Positions 34,270-46,350 of a DNA stretch of 64,000 bases are shown here, piece by piece. The notes beneath the pieces are model-generated. The model was given only the letters and a program-made list of their open reading frames with translations, was not told where the DNA came from and searched no databases. This DNA is from Cynocephalus volans (lineage: Eukaryota; Chordata; Mammalia; Dermoptera; Cynocephalidae), in the NCBI RefSeq assembly GCF_027409185.1, contig NC_084468.1:48733001-48797000 (forward strand), written 5' to 3'. Position numbers and translations under genes: made by a program. Each line of letters begins with the position of its first letter. Positions within the stretch are counted from its first letter, which is position 1.

Positions 34270-34625
34270 ATTGCTCTTTTTCTGGATATCTGAATAACTC
34301 ACTCCCTGCCTTTTTCAGGTATCTGCTCAAGTAGGGGGCTTCTCTTATTTAAAATGCTAGCAATTCTACCCCCTGGCACTTCTTATCTTCCTCCCATGAT
34401 CTTTTTGTTTTGTTTTGTTTTGTTTTAGGTACTACACATCAATTTCTATCTTACTATATAATTGATATTATCTATAATTTGTTATTGTCTGTCTCACCTA
34501 CTAGAAGCTTAATGAGGGCAGACAGATTTTCTCCTTTTGATTTCTGATGAATTCACAGCTTCTAGGAAGATTCCTGACACATAGCATGTGCAAAATCAAT
34601 ATTTCTTGATCATATGATTGAATGA
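34270..34625 (+). mobile_element. L2 LINE 3' end, sense
   Basis: CACCTACTAGAAGCTTAATG, then AGGGCAGACAGATTTTCTCC and CTGACACATAGCATGTGCAA with a TGATTGAATGA tail is the L2 3' end. A TTTTG pentamer run (34407-34427) interrupts it. Confidence 0.75.
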
Positions 34626-35024
34626 TACTAGGAACCAGGATACCAAGAGAGCAGGACTTATTATCAAGCTACAGAAGTTAAGGCAGTATGTACTTATCCT
34701 GAGGATAAAAGCCAGGTACAGGAAACAGAATAGAGAGCTCATAAACAGACCACCTTGGCTTGTGAGCTTATGATGATATGAAGTTACTGTAAAATCAAAG
34801 CATTCTGAATGCTGAGCCTGTCACTGGAGGATAGCTACCCTGGAATGACACTGGAACAGCAAACTTTGTGTGAGCAAGTCCTCAACTGTTGTTTGTTAAG
34901 CTATTGCAATTTTAGAATAATCAGTTGCTGCAGCATAAGTAGTGTATCTAACTGATCACCTCTATAATCCAGAAATTCTAAGTCTACTTATGTATTCTAT
35001 GAAAACTCTTTTACATGTGCATAA
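34626..35024. other. No recognised feature
   Basis: No gene or repeat supported. Confidence 0.4.
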
Positions 35025-35480
35025 GGAGAGATGCATAATGAAGTCTTAAATAGTAAATAATTTTAATAGCAAAAATTTAGAAACAACCTAAAAGTCCATC
35101 AAAGAAGAAGGGGTGTATTGTGGCATAGGCATACCATGCAATAAAACAGTAAAAATAAATAAATTGGAGTCACATATATTAATAAGGACTAATTTAAAAA
35201 GCATAATATGAATCAAAATAAGCAGATTGAGAAGAACATGTATAATATTATCTGTACTATATGTGTTTACACATACATTAAGATTGTGTAAACACATACA
35301 AAATAATGCTTCCTATTACTTAGGTACCCATATTTATATTTAAATGGTAAAATATATAGAGGCATTCAAAAGCAAATTTTAAGAAAGTGGCTCTGTTTGG
35401 AAAGAACAAAAAGAAATGTGACTGAAGAAGGATTCAGCAAATACTTTATAAATGAGAACATTTTATTTCTAAAGCTGCGT
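35025..35480 (+). mobile_element. Old L1 (L1M-type) 3' fragment, sense
   Basis: GAAACAACCTAAAAGTCCAT is followed by GGCATACCATGCAATAAAAC, a stretch ending AATAAGCAGATTGAG, and a TTTAAGAAAGTGGCTCTG-like section. This is the order of the ORF2 end and 3'UTR of old L1 copies. A 14 bp inverted repeat lies inside (35260-35298). Confidence 0.65.
35260..35298. repeat. Inverted repeat with 14 bp arms
   Basis: TATGTGTTTACACA at 35260-35273 is exactly complementary to TGTGTAAACACATA at 35285-35298, with an 11 bp spacer. Each arm contains the forkhead-factor core GTAAACA in opposite orientation. Confidence 0.95.
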
Positions 35481-35864
35481 AGAAGATGTATGGGAAGTTG
35501 TATTATCTTTAACTTCTGCATATCTTAATACCCTTAATAATAAGAATGCTAACAATTTTTATAAACACAAAATATGCAAGTGATTATAGACTATCTTGCA
35601 GAGTCAGCTTTGTACTATGAACTGACAAGAAAAAAGGATGAAACTTCAGGAAATAAATGTATTTCAAGTAAGAAAGGCCCAAATATAGTCAAAGGTGTCC
35701 ATTGGAAATTTTGTATGAAAAGCATTCCCAAATTCGGTTAATTGGCAGTTTGTGGGAAATGGATATATAAATCAAGAAAGTTTGCAAGACTTTTAGGAGA
35801 GTAAGAGGCACCAATTTGCATTCAAATATGTACATCATGCATGTGTATTAATCATGGTAGGCTA
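35481..35864. other. No recognised feature
   Basis: No gene or repeat supported. Confidence 0.4.
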
Positions 35865-36195
35865 GCTGCTATAGAAAATAATTCCCAAAATATTAGTGGT
35901 TCAATTCAATAGAAATGTATTTCTTGCTAAAATAGCAATTCAATGTGGTGCATGGCAAATAGACTTCCACCAAGTAATTCAGAGATCAAAGGCTCTTCAA
36001 TTTTGTGGCTCTAGTCTTGTCTAGGTCCTCCTCAGAGAACTTTTCTTTCAGCCAGGGAATGGTGAAAGCTTGAAGGATAACACAGGGGGATTTTAGAGAT
36101 CAGCCCTGAAGGTGGCATACATCACTTTCACATTTCAGGGACCTAATATTAGAAATACAGTCACACCTGGCTTTAGAGGGGAGTGAAGTGAATTT
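35865..36195 (-). mobile_element. MaLR-like LTR fragment, antisense
   Basis: TAGCTGCTATAGAAAATAAT at the start, then CAAAATATTAGTGGTTCAAT, a GAAGGTGGCATACATCACTT block and CAGTCACACCTGGCTTTAGA resemble the reverse of an MLT-type LTR. Boundaries are uncertain. Confidence 0.5.
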
Positions 36196-36699
36196 GATGA
36201 ATGCTCAGTCAGCCTTTGCCATACCATATTTAATATCAATGGTGAAACTGGAAATTGGATCATAAACAAAGGGCTGGATTCCGATTATCAGTAATTGATC
36301 ATCCAACAAGTGGAAGTAATATGTGCTACAATAGTAGTCAATCAGAGCCAATAAAGACATTCTTTCTAAGAATTTGATATTTGATATTGCAAATAAGCCA
36401 CCAAATAACTCATGATGAGGGAAAAAAAAAAAAACTCTTTGGAAATTTCTTATGCATGTTTTACATATTAGGATAGTTTTAGTTTTAATTATCTTGGAGA
36501 TACAATCTCAATTTTTTTTTTTTTTTTTTACTGCTTAGGGCCTCTGAAGAAATGCACCCTTACCTTAAACCTCTCTGAGCTGGGTATGTATGAGAAGGGA
36601 ATGCTAATCAGCTGTGGAATGGAGGGCTGCAGGGGGCATCCAGCATACTAGACAAAGAGAGAGGCAGCAGAGTGAGGGGACAGATAGCAGGGGATATGG
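36196..36699. other. Homopolymer runs only
   Basis: An A run at 36421-36434 and an 18-19 base T run at 36512-36530 are the only notable features. No gene recognised. Confidence 0.45.
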
Positions 36700-36860
36700 G
36701 ATTTGGCTTTATGAACGTTAGGTTGCATCTTAGTGCTGACATTATAGTCATGGAGTTGTGAGCAACTAATTTCATCTGTCTATATAAAATTTCCTTCACA
36801 ATACGATGAGGGACATGATTAAATACTTTCTAAGGCTGTTCCCAGCATTAGTAAGGAGTG
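36700..36860 (+). mobile_element. Possible MIR-type SINE fragment
   Basis: GGAGTTGTGAGCAACTAATT, then a CATCTGTCTATATAAAATTT core and CTAAGGCTGTTCCCAGCATT resemble the sense core and 3' side of a MIR-related SINE. Weak. Confidence 0.4.
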
Positions 36861-37159
36861 TGTCTGTCTAAGTTAGACACTCTAACTCTGATCCTTCCCA
36901 CATTAGAAACAGAAATTTGACAAAAGTGACTGTTTTTGAGCAAAGCCAGTGGACAGCTAGCAGGCCCAAGAGGCTTTGTGGATGGTTGACTCATTTACTT
37001 TCCTTTAGGGTATGCAATAAAGAAAGGATAGTAATTTTTCAGTTGCTACTATCTATAGTAGCACATTTCAAAATTTCAGAGATCTTTTTTTCTATTTTAC
37101 ACTCCCTAAACATTTTTTGTGATTTGTTTTTCTCCAACAGCAAAGTATCATCAAGATAT

Positions 37160-37315
37160 TTATTTGGTTTATTTTATGATTGCTCCCAGTAGAGTGTAAG
37201 CTCAATGAGGGCAGAGATTTTTGTCTATTTTATCAATGTGGCATTCCAAATGTATAGAACAGTACTTGGCACATAGGAAAATGTTTACGTAAATATTTAT
37301 TGAACGAATAAATAC
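37160..37315 (+). mobile_element. L2 LINE 3' end, sense
   Basis: GTAGAGTGTAAGCTCAATGA, then GGGCAGAGATTTTTGTC, a TAGAACAGTACTTGGCACAT block and AAATATTTATTGAACGAATA form a typical L2 tail, well preserved. Confidence 0.88.
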
Positions 37316-38949
37316 ATTATAAATTTGTGGAAACTTCAAAATCACCAGGAGAGTTTCCAGGAGACAGAGATGACATTTTTGCAGTTTAGATATGAAAATC
37401 TATTTGAGAGTAGTAATCTGAGTTTTAAATTGCTTTTCTAACTAACGAGAAGTAAATCAGGACTGGAAAAGAACATATCCTTTTGGGGACAGTTTTTTCT
37501 AAGTATGAAAGTTTTATAAACCTCATTTAGCATTTCTTAAGGTTGTCATAAAAGATGGATAACATCTCATGAAATTATTACAATAGGGACTATTCTAACA
37601 ATATTTAAATAGGAGATTAAGAGAGTTTTGCTCGTAAGTTTAAGGAAGAATTTTCATGAAGATTATCATAAAATTCAAAAGTAGCAAACACAAACAATTC
37701 TTAATCTGCTTAGTATAAAATAAGGCAACAGGACCACACACTTCTCCACACCCCCTACTTCACATCAACATCTAATTACCAGTGTTTATATATTATTCTA
37801 AGTTCTCATTCATCTAAGTCTAGATCACTATTTAATCATGATGGATTGTGATAGCACCACCATTGTGGTGCAGGCTATGATCTGCTGTGATTCTTCTGCA
37901 AAATTATTATGATGAATCACACTTGTCAGTGAGTTTTGAATGAGACAAATCCAAAACTAATTTTCTATCTGCAATCCAGATGTAATTGGCTATGTATCAT
38001 AAATCTTCCATGAAAATATTCTTTAGTTTTATTTCTGTCAACAAACAAAAGTATTCTTCATAGTTCACTCCTCAAGAAAAACAATAGAGTATAATTAGAA
38101 GGAAAGGGAGAAAATGCATAGTTGACTTGCATATTAAAAACAAAATGCCTGGATCGAATTGACTGCACAAATGAAGCTCTATTATCAAAATCATTGTAAA
38201 TTGCTTCTCTCCATTTTTGGTCCAGGGACTGAATACTTTACGATAGCCATAAAATATTTTACCTTCACGCTAAATTATGGAAATTAAACAATGCTTTTGG
38301 AGTGTTCTAGAATTTGAAAATGACTTACATCTTATTTATTTTGGAGTAGATGGAAGGTGAGTTACAAAATATTGAAAGGGAAAAGGTGAAATTTATTATT
38401 GCAGTGTGATGAATGCAAAGAAAAATTTTATTCTCTAGAGGGAACCTTGGTCATTAATTAACTATGATACAAATAAAACATAGAATATGGTTTCAAACCA
38501 CATATAGGTCAGAAAGCATACTAACTACAGCACTGACTCTGGGGAGTGTGTTTGTGTGTGCATGCATGTAATCTGTAAAAGGGGTACACTTGTTTGAAAA
38601 GAGAAGAGGGTGAGAAATTCTGCATGAATATAAATTTGTCATCTCTATTTTTAAAGAATGATTTAAAATGCCTTTTTTTTTAGTGGTGGGCCATTTACTT
38701 CTTCCTCGTATGTATGAATCACAGCACTCTTCATTATGTAAATTTCTAGTATCGGTATAACACATTCTGAGAATATGAACGAAGGCATTTTAACCAATTG
38801 AGTCTCAGAAATATACCCTTTCTCAGAAGAAAACAAAATATTTTCTGAGATAAAGGGTGTCTAATCACAAATCTCATTTCTTTCCCCCATAGTACAGTCC
38901 CTTGTGCTGTTCTTCAACTAATCCACACTTCCAAAGTAACTTTTCATAA
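37316..38949. other. No recognised feature
   Basis: AT-rich 1.6 kb without gene or confident repeat. Confidence 0.4.
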
Positions 38950-39030
38950 TAACACCATTGATAATACTTAGCACTTATATAGTGCATTACATCTTCAAGA
39001 TACTGAACAGACATTAAATAATTAATGCAC
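38950..39030 (-). mobile_element. MIR SINE 3' fragment, antisense
   Basis: ATACTTAGCACTTATATAGT and GCATTACATCTTCAAGATAC resemble the reversed 3' end of MIR. Short. Confidence 0.5.
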
Positions 39031-40059
39031 ATTGAAAAAAGTCACTGAAAGTATAGAACTTTCAAGTTTTTATGAGAGGTACAAAATATTTATTATTAAT
39101 TTTTTGATGATGTGGTTTGTATAATGTTTTTTAAAAATATTTTTTACCTTGTCATATAAAAGGAAAAATGCTCATGGTGGGGAAGTCTATGAGCCTATGA
39201 CTGGCTTTAACAGATGATTAAATGCTTGGGTTGAAGCTGAGGCTTTTGATAACTGCTAGAGCCTTTTTATGACCTCATATACTACTCCGCTTTGGAATAT
39301 TAGGCCTTAAATAACATCAACCATGTGCTTTTTTTTTTTAGAGGAGAAAGAAAAGTAGAATGACCTTTCAGATGAGGGAACAAAAATGCATGCAGGGAAC
39401 CCTATGAAGGTATCATAAATACACATGAGTAAAATTATATTTAGTGAAAGTTCTAATAGATTTGGGAGCCAGGGTATCATTTGACACCTGTCTGAGTAGC
39501 CTTTGGATAGAAAACTTATGAAGGAATAGCTCTTTTATCTAAGAGCATAAAAAGTGAGTTGGGTTTATAATAGGTCCTGGCATCAGCCACTACGATACAG
39601 AGGACTCTACCACTCACACAAAGTGACTTGGAGCTTTCAGTGTTAATTTGCTTGTACCGAACATAGTGTTTCTAAGCGGGCAATTTGCCAAAACCACATC
39701 TAAAAATACCATTGGATGGACAATATCATGCAAAGGTTTACATAGTGGGAGGCATCTACTGTGAAAATGTGGCTAGAGAGGTGACAGGGAGCCAAAAAAA
39801 CAAAACAAAACAAAAAACCACAACATATATCACTTTAAAATATGTCTAGCAGAATGCAAATATTATTGCCTCTCAGGTCGCCACTTAAGATATGTTCATC
39901 AGAATCTTAATCTTTGCAATATTTTTCCTGAGCTTTAAGTATCTACTACTGAATGATATTTCTCTGATTAAAAAAAAAAAAAATGCCCAGGAAGAAGAAA
40001 ATCTACATAAGAATAAGAATGAGCTCACAATAAGTAACATAAATAGCTATGGAATAGAA
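39031..40059. other. No recognised feature
   Basis: Only A-rich runs (39796-39820, 39970-39982) stand out. Confidence 0.4.
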
Positions 40060-40232
40060 GCATATTTGTAATAATAACAGTACTAAATTCTCTACGCACA
40101 TTAGCTTATTTACTCATCCTAACAACCCTACCAAGAAAATTCCTTTATTATTCTTATTTTACAGATGAAGAATCTGAGATGTAAAGACTTTGTAAGCTCC
40201 TAAGTGGAAGAACCAAGATCTAAACCATCACC
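40060..40232 (-). mobile_element. MIR SINE, antisense
   Basis: ATCCTAACAACCCTACCAAG, then TTATTTTACAGATGAAGAAT and CTGAGATGTAAAGACTTTGT give the antisense MIR core. It is followed by CCTAAGTGGAAGAACCAAG. Confidence 0.8.
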
Positions 40233-40714
40233 ATGGTGACTCAGCCATACGTGTTCCAGTGCCCACATGTGCCTCTCAATGGCAGGCACTTTACATGTAT
40301 CAATCATTACAAGCTTCTGTTTGCATCATTTCTGCTAACAACTCATTGGCCAAGGTATGACACATGGCTAAGCCCAAGTGAGGGGGATTTATTCATCTCC
40401 CTACATCTACCATAAGAAAAAATTGAAAAATTAAATGACAGATTATGTGAATACAAGAAGAAGTAAATTATTAAGTTCATTTGTGTAAGCTAACATAGTC
40501 TTCATTATAGCCCAAATCATTCAAGGATCTCTAATACATAAAATTTTCTCACTTCTATTCCACTAACTCCCCTCATTCCAGATATCATCCAGTTACAACA
40601 GTCTCACAAATTCCAAAATTTTATAATCTTAAACAGGTTTTGATGTGGGCTCTCTTAATCTAGAGAACTATGAAATAAAATGAAAAATTTTCTGCCCCCA
40701 AACACTCTACATGG
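40233..40714. other. No recognised feature
   Basis: No gene or repeat supported. Confidence 0.4.
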
Positions 40715-41035
40715 CAGATTATGTTTTTTAAAATGGCCTCTGTAATATTTCTGGTGGAACCCAGCCACCATGTTGTGAGAAAGCCAAGTCCATAAGGTCA
40801 CGTGAAGATATCACACCCAATAGATCCTGCTAAGGTCTCCACCAGTATCTGTCATCAGATATCGTAGATATCTGATAATTATAGTCCCTAGACTTCAAGT
40901 TCTCTTGCTAAAGTGCTATAGATCTTGGAGTAGAGAGAAGCTATCTCCACTGTTTCCAGTTCAAATTAATGACCCACAAAATTCATGAACATAATAAATG
41001 TTTCTTTTATGCCACACATCCAGGGAGAGAATAAT
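40715..41035 (+). mobile_element. MaLR-like LTR fragment, sense
   Basis: GTGGAACCCAGCCACCATGT, then TGTGAGAAAGCCAAGTCCAT, ATGACCCACAAAATTCATGA and ACATAATAAATGTTTC match the 3' half of an MLT-type LTR, including the AATAAA signal. An exact 10 bp-arm inverted repeat (40854-40876) lies inside. Confidence 0.55.
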
Positions 41036-43524
41036 TATAATAAATACTTTTTTTTGAGTAAGAAAAAACAGGGGGAATGATGGCAGTCACTAGTCTATCT
41101 CAATCCTGAAATCCCTCCAGGAAAAATTTTGCCAAGTTCCCCTACCCTTAAATGGAGTACAGTCCTTGATTGAGCCTTGGTCTTATAAACTGGAAATGGC
41201 CCGCCCCCTTTAGACCAAGCTGGTGTTGCTTTTCCAAGTGTGACTTCCTTTTTGTTTGGTTTCTGTTTTTGTTTTTGTTTTCAGTAGATATTTGAAATTT
41301 TTTTTTTTTAATTTGGTAAGTGGGACTATCTTAAAAGCTCTGTGGGTTTTCTATGTATCAGATGCAACTCCATTACATGCACCAAGAGCTACACTCCAAG
41401 ACATGCCTATGTTTCTAAATTTAATTACTGGTATTTTTGACATGTCAGTTTGTTGTGAGAAAACACCATTAAGATTCTAGAAGTCCATTTGTCCAGATGA
41501 GAAGGCCTACCAGGAACCTATTTAATTCTTTCATAGGTTTTAACAAGCCATTTTGTCTTAACCTGAGGCAATGCATTACTATAAAAATCTTTTACTTGTT
41601 TGAGAGACTGGGGATGAGAATAGTTTTATTTTCCAAGTTAACAATTTATAGAGTATCTGAGCTCTTCATATGCCTGCTAAAAGCTGCTTAGACACTGTCC
41701 TGTTCTTTATTCTGCATTTTTCTTCTAAAAACTTAACATGAAGAGCTAAAAGGAATCAATGGATGTTTTTAGTATTATTCTTGGAGATCTCATAAGTCAA
41801 GCCCCAAATTTTATTAGGTACATTTTCCAACTTTTGGATCACATGTGAAAGTTTTACTAAATGTGACACAGCTTTATATGGCAGTTTTCTTCTAATTTTC
41901 TTAATCTTCTGTAATGGTATCCTTACTACCTGTCTCCTGATCCTGAAATCAATGAATCATATTTTTGTTACAGCAGCATTCAACTTTCAGTACAAACTAT
42001 TTTATTATCTACCTATAGCCTTAATAGTGATGTGGAACCACAAACAAGACCAAATAGACACTGTTAGTTACTTTAGATTTTGTTTGAGATATCTAAATTA
42101 TTTCACTTTAGATTTTGCAGTGCTTATAATTTATTTTGTACCTAAAATGCTAATTTAAGAATACTGATTAAAGCGAAAATTTTTTTTGTGAGGAAAGTAC
42201 ACTTTATTGTCTTAGTTAACAGATGAGGAAACCTCAGCAGAGGGTTTAAGATACTTGCTAAATTTCCTTTCCTTCAGAGACAAACAATTAATGGTGTTCA
42301 GATTGGTTCTATTTGTCAATTGCAACATTTATTTCTGCAATTAAGCCATACTAAATAGTTGCAAAACTTTATTTTAGTTGGGGAAACTTCCCCCTCTATT
42401 TTTTATTTTCTTATGCATTAAGTATTTGAATGAAACTTTCTTAATCAGGACAAAGCCAGACTATATATTTCCAACACCACAAAAACGGTTAGGTATATTT
42501 TCATATGTACAATGCATAATTGTATATACGTTGATCAATCAGGATTTTCCTAAAAAATAAACAAACTTGTTGTTAATAACCATTAGGAATAATATAGATG
42601 GCCAGAATTATGTTCACTAGTCATCACCAAAGCTGTCATATAATAGACCACAACCCTGACATAAAAGTTCATTTTATTTTCTTTAAACACATAGTAGTTC
42701 AATTATACAGGAACCATTTAGCCCTCTGTGGTCCTTTATTTCCCAAAGTGGTTACTAAAGGAAAATTAATTAATATTCAAGGACAAGAATATAATATTTT
42801 GGTGACTTTCAACCCCAAGAGCAAAACCCATTAGTAGCTATAGATTTTTCTCTGCAGCAATGAGTTACTGTATAATCAATTTGTGTTAGTCTAACACTGT
42901 ATGTCATGATGGTAAATTTTGCTGGATCTGTGCTTCTGTTTCCTATCAGAGCTTGTACCAGGCTGTACATTAAATCTGAGAGATGAGGCACAAACTGGAG
43001 TATCAATGGTTATAAAAATCCTTTGTGTCTGACCTCAGTCACCTTTTTAACAATCCCTCAGCCATAAACATTTATTTTAATCAATAGCTTCCCTCTAGGT
43101 GAAACAACTTAATCATTAAAACTTTTGATACTTTAAATGAATTAATACTATATCTGCTTAATGTTTTGAGTTCTTTCTGCCTGTTTATTACTTTCTTTCT
43201 CTTTCTTGATTTCTCTTTCTCTGTTGCTTTTTCTTATTTTTCTCTTCGTTGTATTGTCAAGAATTAGTTTTCCTCGAACTATGGAGAGTTTTTGTTATTG
43301 AAAAATGTGGTCTTAAGGCAAAGAAATTAGGCTTCTAGGGTATTTAAACAATGTGGAAATACACAATCTGGAAATACACAATTACAAATCTGTAATTTCA
43401 AGTCTGAGAAATTACAAGTCTGTAATTTCACTGATTGAAATGTTTTTTTCTCAAAACAAATTTTTATTGTGTCGTTTTATTTTTTCTGGTTACTAATCCA
43501 TGAATTTTTTGATATTATGCAAGA
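41036..43524. other. Mostly unrecognised
   Basis: No gene was recognised in 2.5 kb. A weak antisense MIR core may lie at 42205-42285 (ACAGATGAGGAAACCTCAGC). Short local duplications occur at 43354-43430. Confidence 0.4.
43354..43430 (+). repeat. Two small local duplications
   Basis: TGGAAATACACAAT occurs at 43354-43367 and 43369-43382. ATTACAAATCTGTAATTTCA at 43381-43400 recurs with one change at 43411-43430. Confidence 0.9.
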
Positions 43525-43725
43525 AGACAATGTAGTGTGCTGGAAAGTTTTTGCTGCCTTGATGCCAGAACTTCTTGCTCTGTAACCTTGCCCATATCAC
43601 TTAAGCCTTAGGTTCTTCATTTTTCAAAATTAAATAACAATAACAATTCTCCTTTCTCTACCACAACAATGGTTCATGAGGATAAAATGAGTCAATCATG
43701 TGTGAATGTATTCTGTGTACTATTA
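43525..43725 (+). mobile_element. MIR SINE, sense
   Basis: GTAGTGTGCTGGAAAG, then TGCTCTGTAACCTTGCCCAT, ATCACTTAAGCCTTAGGTTC and CATGAGGATAAAATGAGTCA follow the sense MIR order. Confidence 0.75.
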
Positions 43726-44799
43726 ATCTTTCCACAAATGCAGACATAAGCTATGGAAACCAGAGAAATTTTTCTTATGATTTTCTAAGAAAATCCTATA
43801 ACAGGATTTTGAAAATTACTCTCTACCCCTCTGTTGAGATTGAATGCACCATACATATCCACTTTCCTTTCTGAGGCCATGGGTTATACCAAACTAGAAT
43901 TTAAAAATAATGTTTTTTCAGTCCTAGTAATGTGGCATAAACCCTTTCAGCAATAGTATGTGCCAGAATTTTTCTAGAGATGAGAAATACTACAAAAAAA
44001 AAAAAAGTTTGTCTGTCTTCTAAGTACATTGAGTCACCCCTCAGGCTAGGCAGAGGTGTGCTTCTCTGTCTCATTTCAGCCTAAGGCTGTAAGAAGCCTC
44101 CAACTCCACCAAGCCCACATCTTGTTTCTCACCACCATAAAGGAAGGAAGAATCCAATACACTAGAATAACTTTTTATCTGGGTGTGGGGCTTAGAGAAG
44201 AAAAAATGGGACTCCATGAATAAATAGAAGATTAAAAGACTAAGAAAACCAAGATGAGGTGAGAAGAAAAAAAAAAGTTGGAGAGAGTCCTTATGCTTAA
44301 CACAGGTTGACTCAATATAAACTGAACTGCCACTGGAGGGGAAAACTGAACTCTTTTTTCCTATACTCTGAACTCATATATGTGTTTAATAGTACAATAA
44401 TAAGACTTTTCAGAAATGGACTCTTCTTTCTTTGCACATACAAAGGCATAACCAGGAGGTTACAATAATTGCACTGAAATAATGCATGTACAAGCCTCTA
44501 CACCTTTCCTCTTTTTCAGCAGTGTGTCCAATGTAGTACATAGTATGTATTCTAGTCATCCAATTTATTGATATATAGTAAAGCAAACTTATCCTTATCA
44601 TAATGAAAGTGTTGCTTACCATTTATTGAATGCCAGGTGCCAGGCGATGAACTGGGGAAATAAATTGCAGTTGATATTTTACAGTGTCTTTGGTTAAAGA
44701 AACAGTGGAATACAATTTATACACAGTAATTAAAAACAACAAAACAATATATGCTATAATAAGGAACATTTCTATTCTTTTACCCTGACCACCCCCACT
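43726..44799. other. No recognised feature
   Basis: No gene or confident repeat. A short CATTTATTGAATGCCAGGTG near 44620 may be a MIR or L2 trace. Confidence 0.35.
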
Positions 44800-44964
44800 G
44801 TATGGCATATTTAACCAAACAATTAAGTAGCCTACCTAACAGTAGTTACATACATAACTACTTAGTCAAGTAGTTAAATTTGGGGGAAGTCAAAAGTTAT
44901 ATGCAGATTTTCAACTTTCGAGGAGTCTGTACTCCTAACCCCTATGTTGTTCAAGGATCAACTG
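44800..44964 (-). mobile_element. Tigger/MER2-like DNA transposon end
   Basis: Read on the minus strand from 44964, it begins CAGTTGATCCTTGAACAACA, the terminal inverted repeat of pogo-like Tigger1/MER2 elements. AGGGGTTAGGAGTACAGACT, GTTGAAAATCTGCATATAAC and TTTTGACTTCCCCCAAA follow, as in the element's 5' side. A TA target dinucleotide flanks it (44965-44966). The other end and transposase are absent. Confidence 0.8.
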
Positions 44965-44974
44965 TAATAATGAA

Positions 44975-45543
44975 AGATGATTTGAAAATGCTTCATACTG
45001 TGTGATTTCAAATACATAACATTCTGGGAAGGGAAAAACTACAGAGAGTAAACAAGAGCAATGATTGTCAAGAGTTGGGGGAAGGGAGGGATGAATAGGT
45101 GGAGCAGAGCATTTTTAGGACAGTGAAACCATTCTACATGATACGATAATGGTGGGCATATGTTATTATATTTTTGTCAAAACCCACAAAATGTACTATG
45201 AATAGGTGGAGCAGAGCATTTTTAGGACAGTGAAACCATTCTACATGATACGATAATGGTGGGCATATGTTATTATATTTTTGTCAAAACCCACAAAATG
45301 TACAACATTAAGAGTGAACCCTAATTTAAACTATAGACTTTAGGTGATAATGCTGTGTCAGTGTAGATTCATCATTTGTAACAAATGTATCATTCTGGTG
45401 GGGAATGCTGATCGTGGGGGAAGCTGTGTTAGTGGGGGAGGAGTGGGGATTTGGGGGTGTAAGAGAAATCTCTGTGCTTTCCATTCTATTTTTTTTTTTT
45501 TGTAAACCTAAAACTGCTCTAAAAAATAAAATCTATTTTAAAA
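44975..45543 (+). mobile_element. Old L1 3'UTR fragment, sense
   Basis: TTCATACTGTGTGATTTCAA, then GGGAGGGATGAATAGGTGGA, a GTACAACATTAAGAGTGAAC block, a G-rich run (45412-45460) and the end AAAACTGCTCTAAAAAATAA match the 3'UTR of L1M-type copies. It carries an exact tandem duplication (45091-45303). Confidence 0.8.
45091..45303 (+). repeat. Exact tandem duplication, 107 bp period
   Basis: The segment starting ATGAATAGGTGGAGCAGAGC at 45091-45197 is repeated from 45198. I see no difference over the 106 bases to 45303. The duplicated unit is internal L1 3'UTR sequence. Confidence 0.97.
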
Positions 45544-46350
45544 AATAGTGACAATGCCGAATGCTGACAAGCATGCAGAGAAACTGGATCTCCCATACAT
45601 CAGCAGTGAGAATGTATAGTGCTATAGTTACTCTGGGAAATGAGTTGGTAGTTTCTTAAAAAACTAAATATGCACTAACTATACAACTCAATAATCACAG
45701 TCCTGGGTATTTATCACAGAGAAATAAAAACTTTTTTTTGGTACAAAAACCTATACAAGAATATTCATGGTAGCTTCATTTGTGGTAGCTGAAAACTGGG
45801 AACAACCCAAATTTCCTACAATAAGTGAATGGATAAACAAACTGTGGTACATCCATACCATGGAATACTACTCATCGGTAAAAAGAACAAATGGTTAATA
45901 CACATAACATCTTGAATGGATCTCAAGGGTATGATGCTGAGTGGAAAAGCCAATCTTAAAGGTCATAAAGTACATGATGTTATTTGTAAAATATTCTTGA
46001 AATGGCTATATATATGTATATATACTTGTTTCAAGAATGTGTATGTGTATGATAAATTAGCGTTTGCCAAGATTAGGGATAAGGGGGATAAGTGTGACTA
46101 TAGAAGGGTAATATGGGGAAGATCTTTGTAGTCATAAAATAGTTCTATATCTTGATTGATGTAGTAGTTACAGAATATCCATTCAAATAAATGGCATGAA
46201 ACTATACACACACATTGTACTAGAATGTGAATTTCCTGGTTTTGATATTGTATTACAGTCAGGTAAAATGTAACCTTTGGAGGGAACATGGGACCACTCA
46301 ATATCAACTTTTTGTGAATCTATCATGATTTCAAAATCAAAAGTTAAAAG
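45544..46350 (+). mobile_element. Second old L1 fragment, sense
   Basis: GCATGCAGAGAAACTGGATC, then TGAATGGATAAACAAACTGT, CCATACCATGGAATACTACT and ATCTCAAGGGTATGATGCTG follow the end of L1 ORF2. The sequence then runs through a 3'UTR to about 46350. It abuts the tail of the preceding L1. Confidence 0.85.
45993..46038. repeat. Inverted repeat around a TA-rich loop
   Basis: ATTCTTGAAA (45993-46002) is complementary to TTTCAAGAAT (46029-46038). The loop contains TATATATATG/TATATATAC text that is itself self-complementary. Confidence 0.9.
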
